DNA from: Cylicocyclus nassatus
Taxonomy: Eukaryota > Nematoda > Chromadorea > Rhabditida > Strongylidae
Reading direction: 5' to 3'
Assembly (NCBI GenBank): GCA_958299035.1
Contig: CATQJL010000112.1
Span: 1,844,123 to 1,908,122, forward strand
DNA length: 64,000 nt
The notes under the pieces were generated by a model, which did no database searches, was not told the origin of the DNA, and saw only the letters and a list, made by a program, of their open reading frames with translations. The translations under genes were made by a program, and so were the position numbers. This document shows, one piece after another, positions 63,001 to 64,000 of this stretch (positions are counted from its first letter, which is position 1; each line of letters begins with the position of its first letter).

Positions 63001-63676
63001 CTTAGAGAAGTTCATTTTGTGACTTGAAAGAATTTATCTTTAGAACGAGCCCAAGCGGCAACATCCTTATTATGTTCTTGTGGTGGTGGGCCATTTGGTA
63101 CTCCTTGCACTTTGTTCCGAAGTTATTTGTGCGCAAATGGCATGGCTAAGGCTTGCTGCATGAGCAGCGGCAAGACTTGCGACTATCATGAAGAATGTGC
63201 TGATGGAGACGATACTTACACGGTGACTTTGTCTGTTTGCACTCATTCTCTTTTGGTTTAAAATCCGGTCCTGTTTAGCGTATGGAATCTCTTACAAAAA
63301 TGTTCACGGAGAACCAGCCAAGGAGCAAAATGCGGTGAGAATTCGACATTTCAAAAAAGCATCTGCACTATTGAGTTACGACGGTTCAGGCGCAGAATAC
63401 CACATCTTATCCCCGCAGATACACCCGTACCAGGAGAACAGGACAACGTTGTTGAAATGCCGATGCTGACCAGCGAAAGGTCGCTATCCTTGTTTTAAAT
63501 TCTTTTATTATGCCTCATATCCGTTGTCTTTCAGTAATGTTAGATCGAAAAAGAGGAAGACTGAACAGAATTTGATGGATGCGCTTCCGGAAGTGTCAAC
63601 TATAGTTGTTGAAAATGAGGATCGAACACTTGTTCCCGCTTTGTCGAGAAAAGGCTATGACCCGGAAAAGGTCTGA
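60003..63676 (+). CDS. Transposon-derived C2H2 / transposase-zinc / integrase-fold protein; middle exons unresolved, may run past the window
   Basis: Phase-consistent exons: 60003-60110, 60160-60291, 60338-60412, 60458-60520, 60586-60713, 60814-60897, 60953-61046, 61097-61171, 61220-61394 and 61474-about 61544; then, after an unresolved gap, about 62167-62317, 62344-62565, 62620-62764, 62842-62916, 63044-63222, 63279-63334, 63390-63479 and 63535-63676. Order of domains: two C2H2 fingers (CRICLELG..HHRYKIH; HVCPVLHCREIYASMSILRK); a transposase-type zinc module (ESICNCTFML..CSRS, CPAQISF, HYGHAKEYRELHE); a retroviral-type integrase fold (YLQIDLITADS, ILIITDVKTGYLFCKPI, DIFLQFGVP; later WVEMVQFTTMVLNQSGKKSAFE); a C-terminal domain RGNTLPYLYGYIGGVDWESS..WVNPYDLLPI; and a cysteine-rich tail (CSCGGGPFGTPC..ACCMSSGKTC). 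Instead of the SDnG motif it reads SCSHSV, so integrase activity is probably lost. Probably a DNA-binding host gene or an old element. Confidence 0.72.
61606..62007. mobile_element. GC-rich MITE inserted in the integrase-coding region
   Basis: The ends are AAGGCCCGTATGCACGTGCA and the inverted GTACGTGCGTATGGGCTTAA, followed inward by GGGGAGGGGA and its complement. It is the same family as the composite at 8,491-10,220. It separates the exons coding the two halves of the integrase fold, so splicing must remove it if the gene works. Confidence 0.78.
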
Positions 63677-64000
63677 TAATCAACAACAGCTTAATTGTAT
63701 TACTTGGCGTCGACAACCCATTCATGAAACTTCTATTTTGAAGATCCACGGCACCTCAGAAATGATGAGAGGTGACCTCAACGCTTCTACATCGACTGAC
63801 AGCTCAGCTTTCGCCAAAAGAGTGAGTCTCCTTTTTGTTGGAGCGAACATTTCCAATCGTTCTAATGGTCACTTCTGCACATGGAAAGCTGGTTATATGT
63901 CATTAGGCGCGTATTTCGGCGATTGTGTCAGCCTGCCCATACCTCAGAAGAAGGTTTGAGCGTCTAAAAATTCTATTAATATCGGAGCTATACAGTCGAG

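Overview
The window is nuclear DNA of a multicellular eukaryote, most likely a clade V nematode of strongylid (hookworm-like) type. The pointers are genes split into many small exons with short TTTCAG-type 3' splice sites, spliced-leader-like acceptors a few bases before start codons, three unrelated housekeeping genes packed head-to-tail like a nematode operon, and zinc-finger proteins of a transposon-derived type that I associate with nematodes. The species assignment is inference. Exon models were built by hand from reading frame, splice dinucleotides, intron phase and remembered family alignments; no search was run.

Layout. 1-19,276 has no host gene that I can support. It holds inverted-repeat (MITE-like) elements, a decayed retroelement-like stretch (about 4.06-4.96 kb), a small hAT-type MITE with a perfect 8-bp target duplication (12,653-12,819), a head-to-tail dimer of a non-autonomous Helitron-like element (13,037-17,378), and a mariner-like element inserted inside an older palindromic element (17,917-19,000). 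19,277-24,107 (-) encodes a 775-aa C2H2 protein with two transposase-type zinc modules. Divergent from it, 24,449-26,220 (+) is DHDDS, the cis-prenyltransferase that makes dolichol precursor. Convergent with DHDDS lies a probable operon read on the minus strand: PSMG4-like proteasome chaperone (30,160-29,637), SDHAF4 (29,376-28,026) and COP9 signalosome subunit 7 (27,771-26,669). 30,200-38,300 is another repeat-rich, gene-poor stretch. 38,305-55,947 (-) is a 17-exon ORP9 (OSBPL9-type) lipid-transfer gene with large introns, one carrying a mariner-like element. 55,950-60,002 is intergenic with more palindromic elements. 60,003-63,676 or beyond (+) is a gene that joins C2H2 fingers, the same transposase-type zinc module as the 19-24 kb gene, a retroviral-type integrase fold that appears to have lost catalytic acids, and a cysteine-rich tail.

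How it fits together. The housekeeping genes act in dolichol synthesis, lipid transfer, proteasome assembly, complex II assembly and deneddylation. They share no pathway beyond the loose proteasome/CSN theme in the operon. The most interesting material is the pair of transposon-derived zinc-finger genes flanking the housekeeping block and the Helitron-like dimer, whose exact CTAG-to-TC junction fits rolling-circle amplification.
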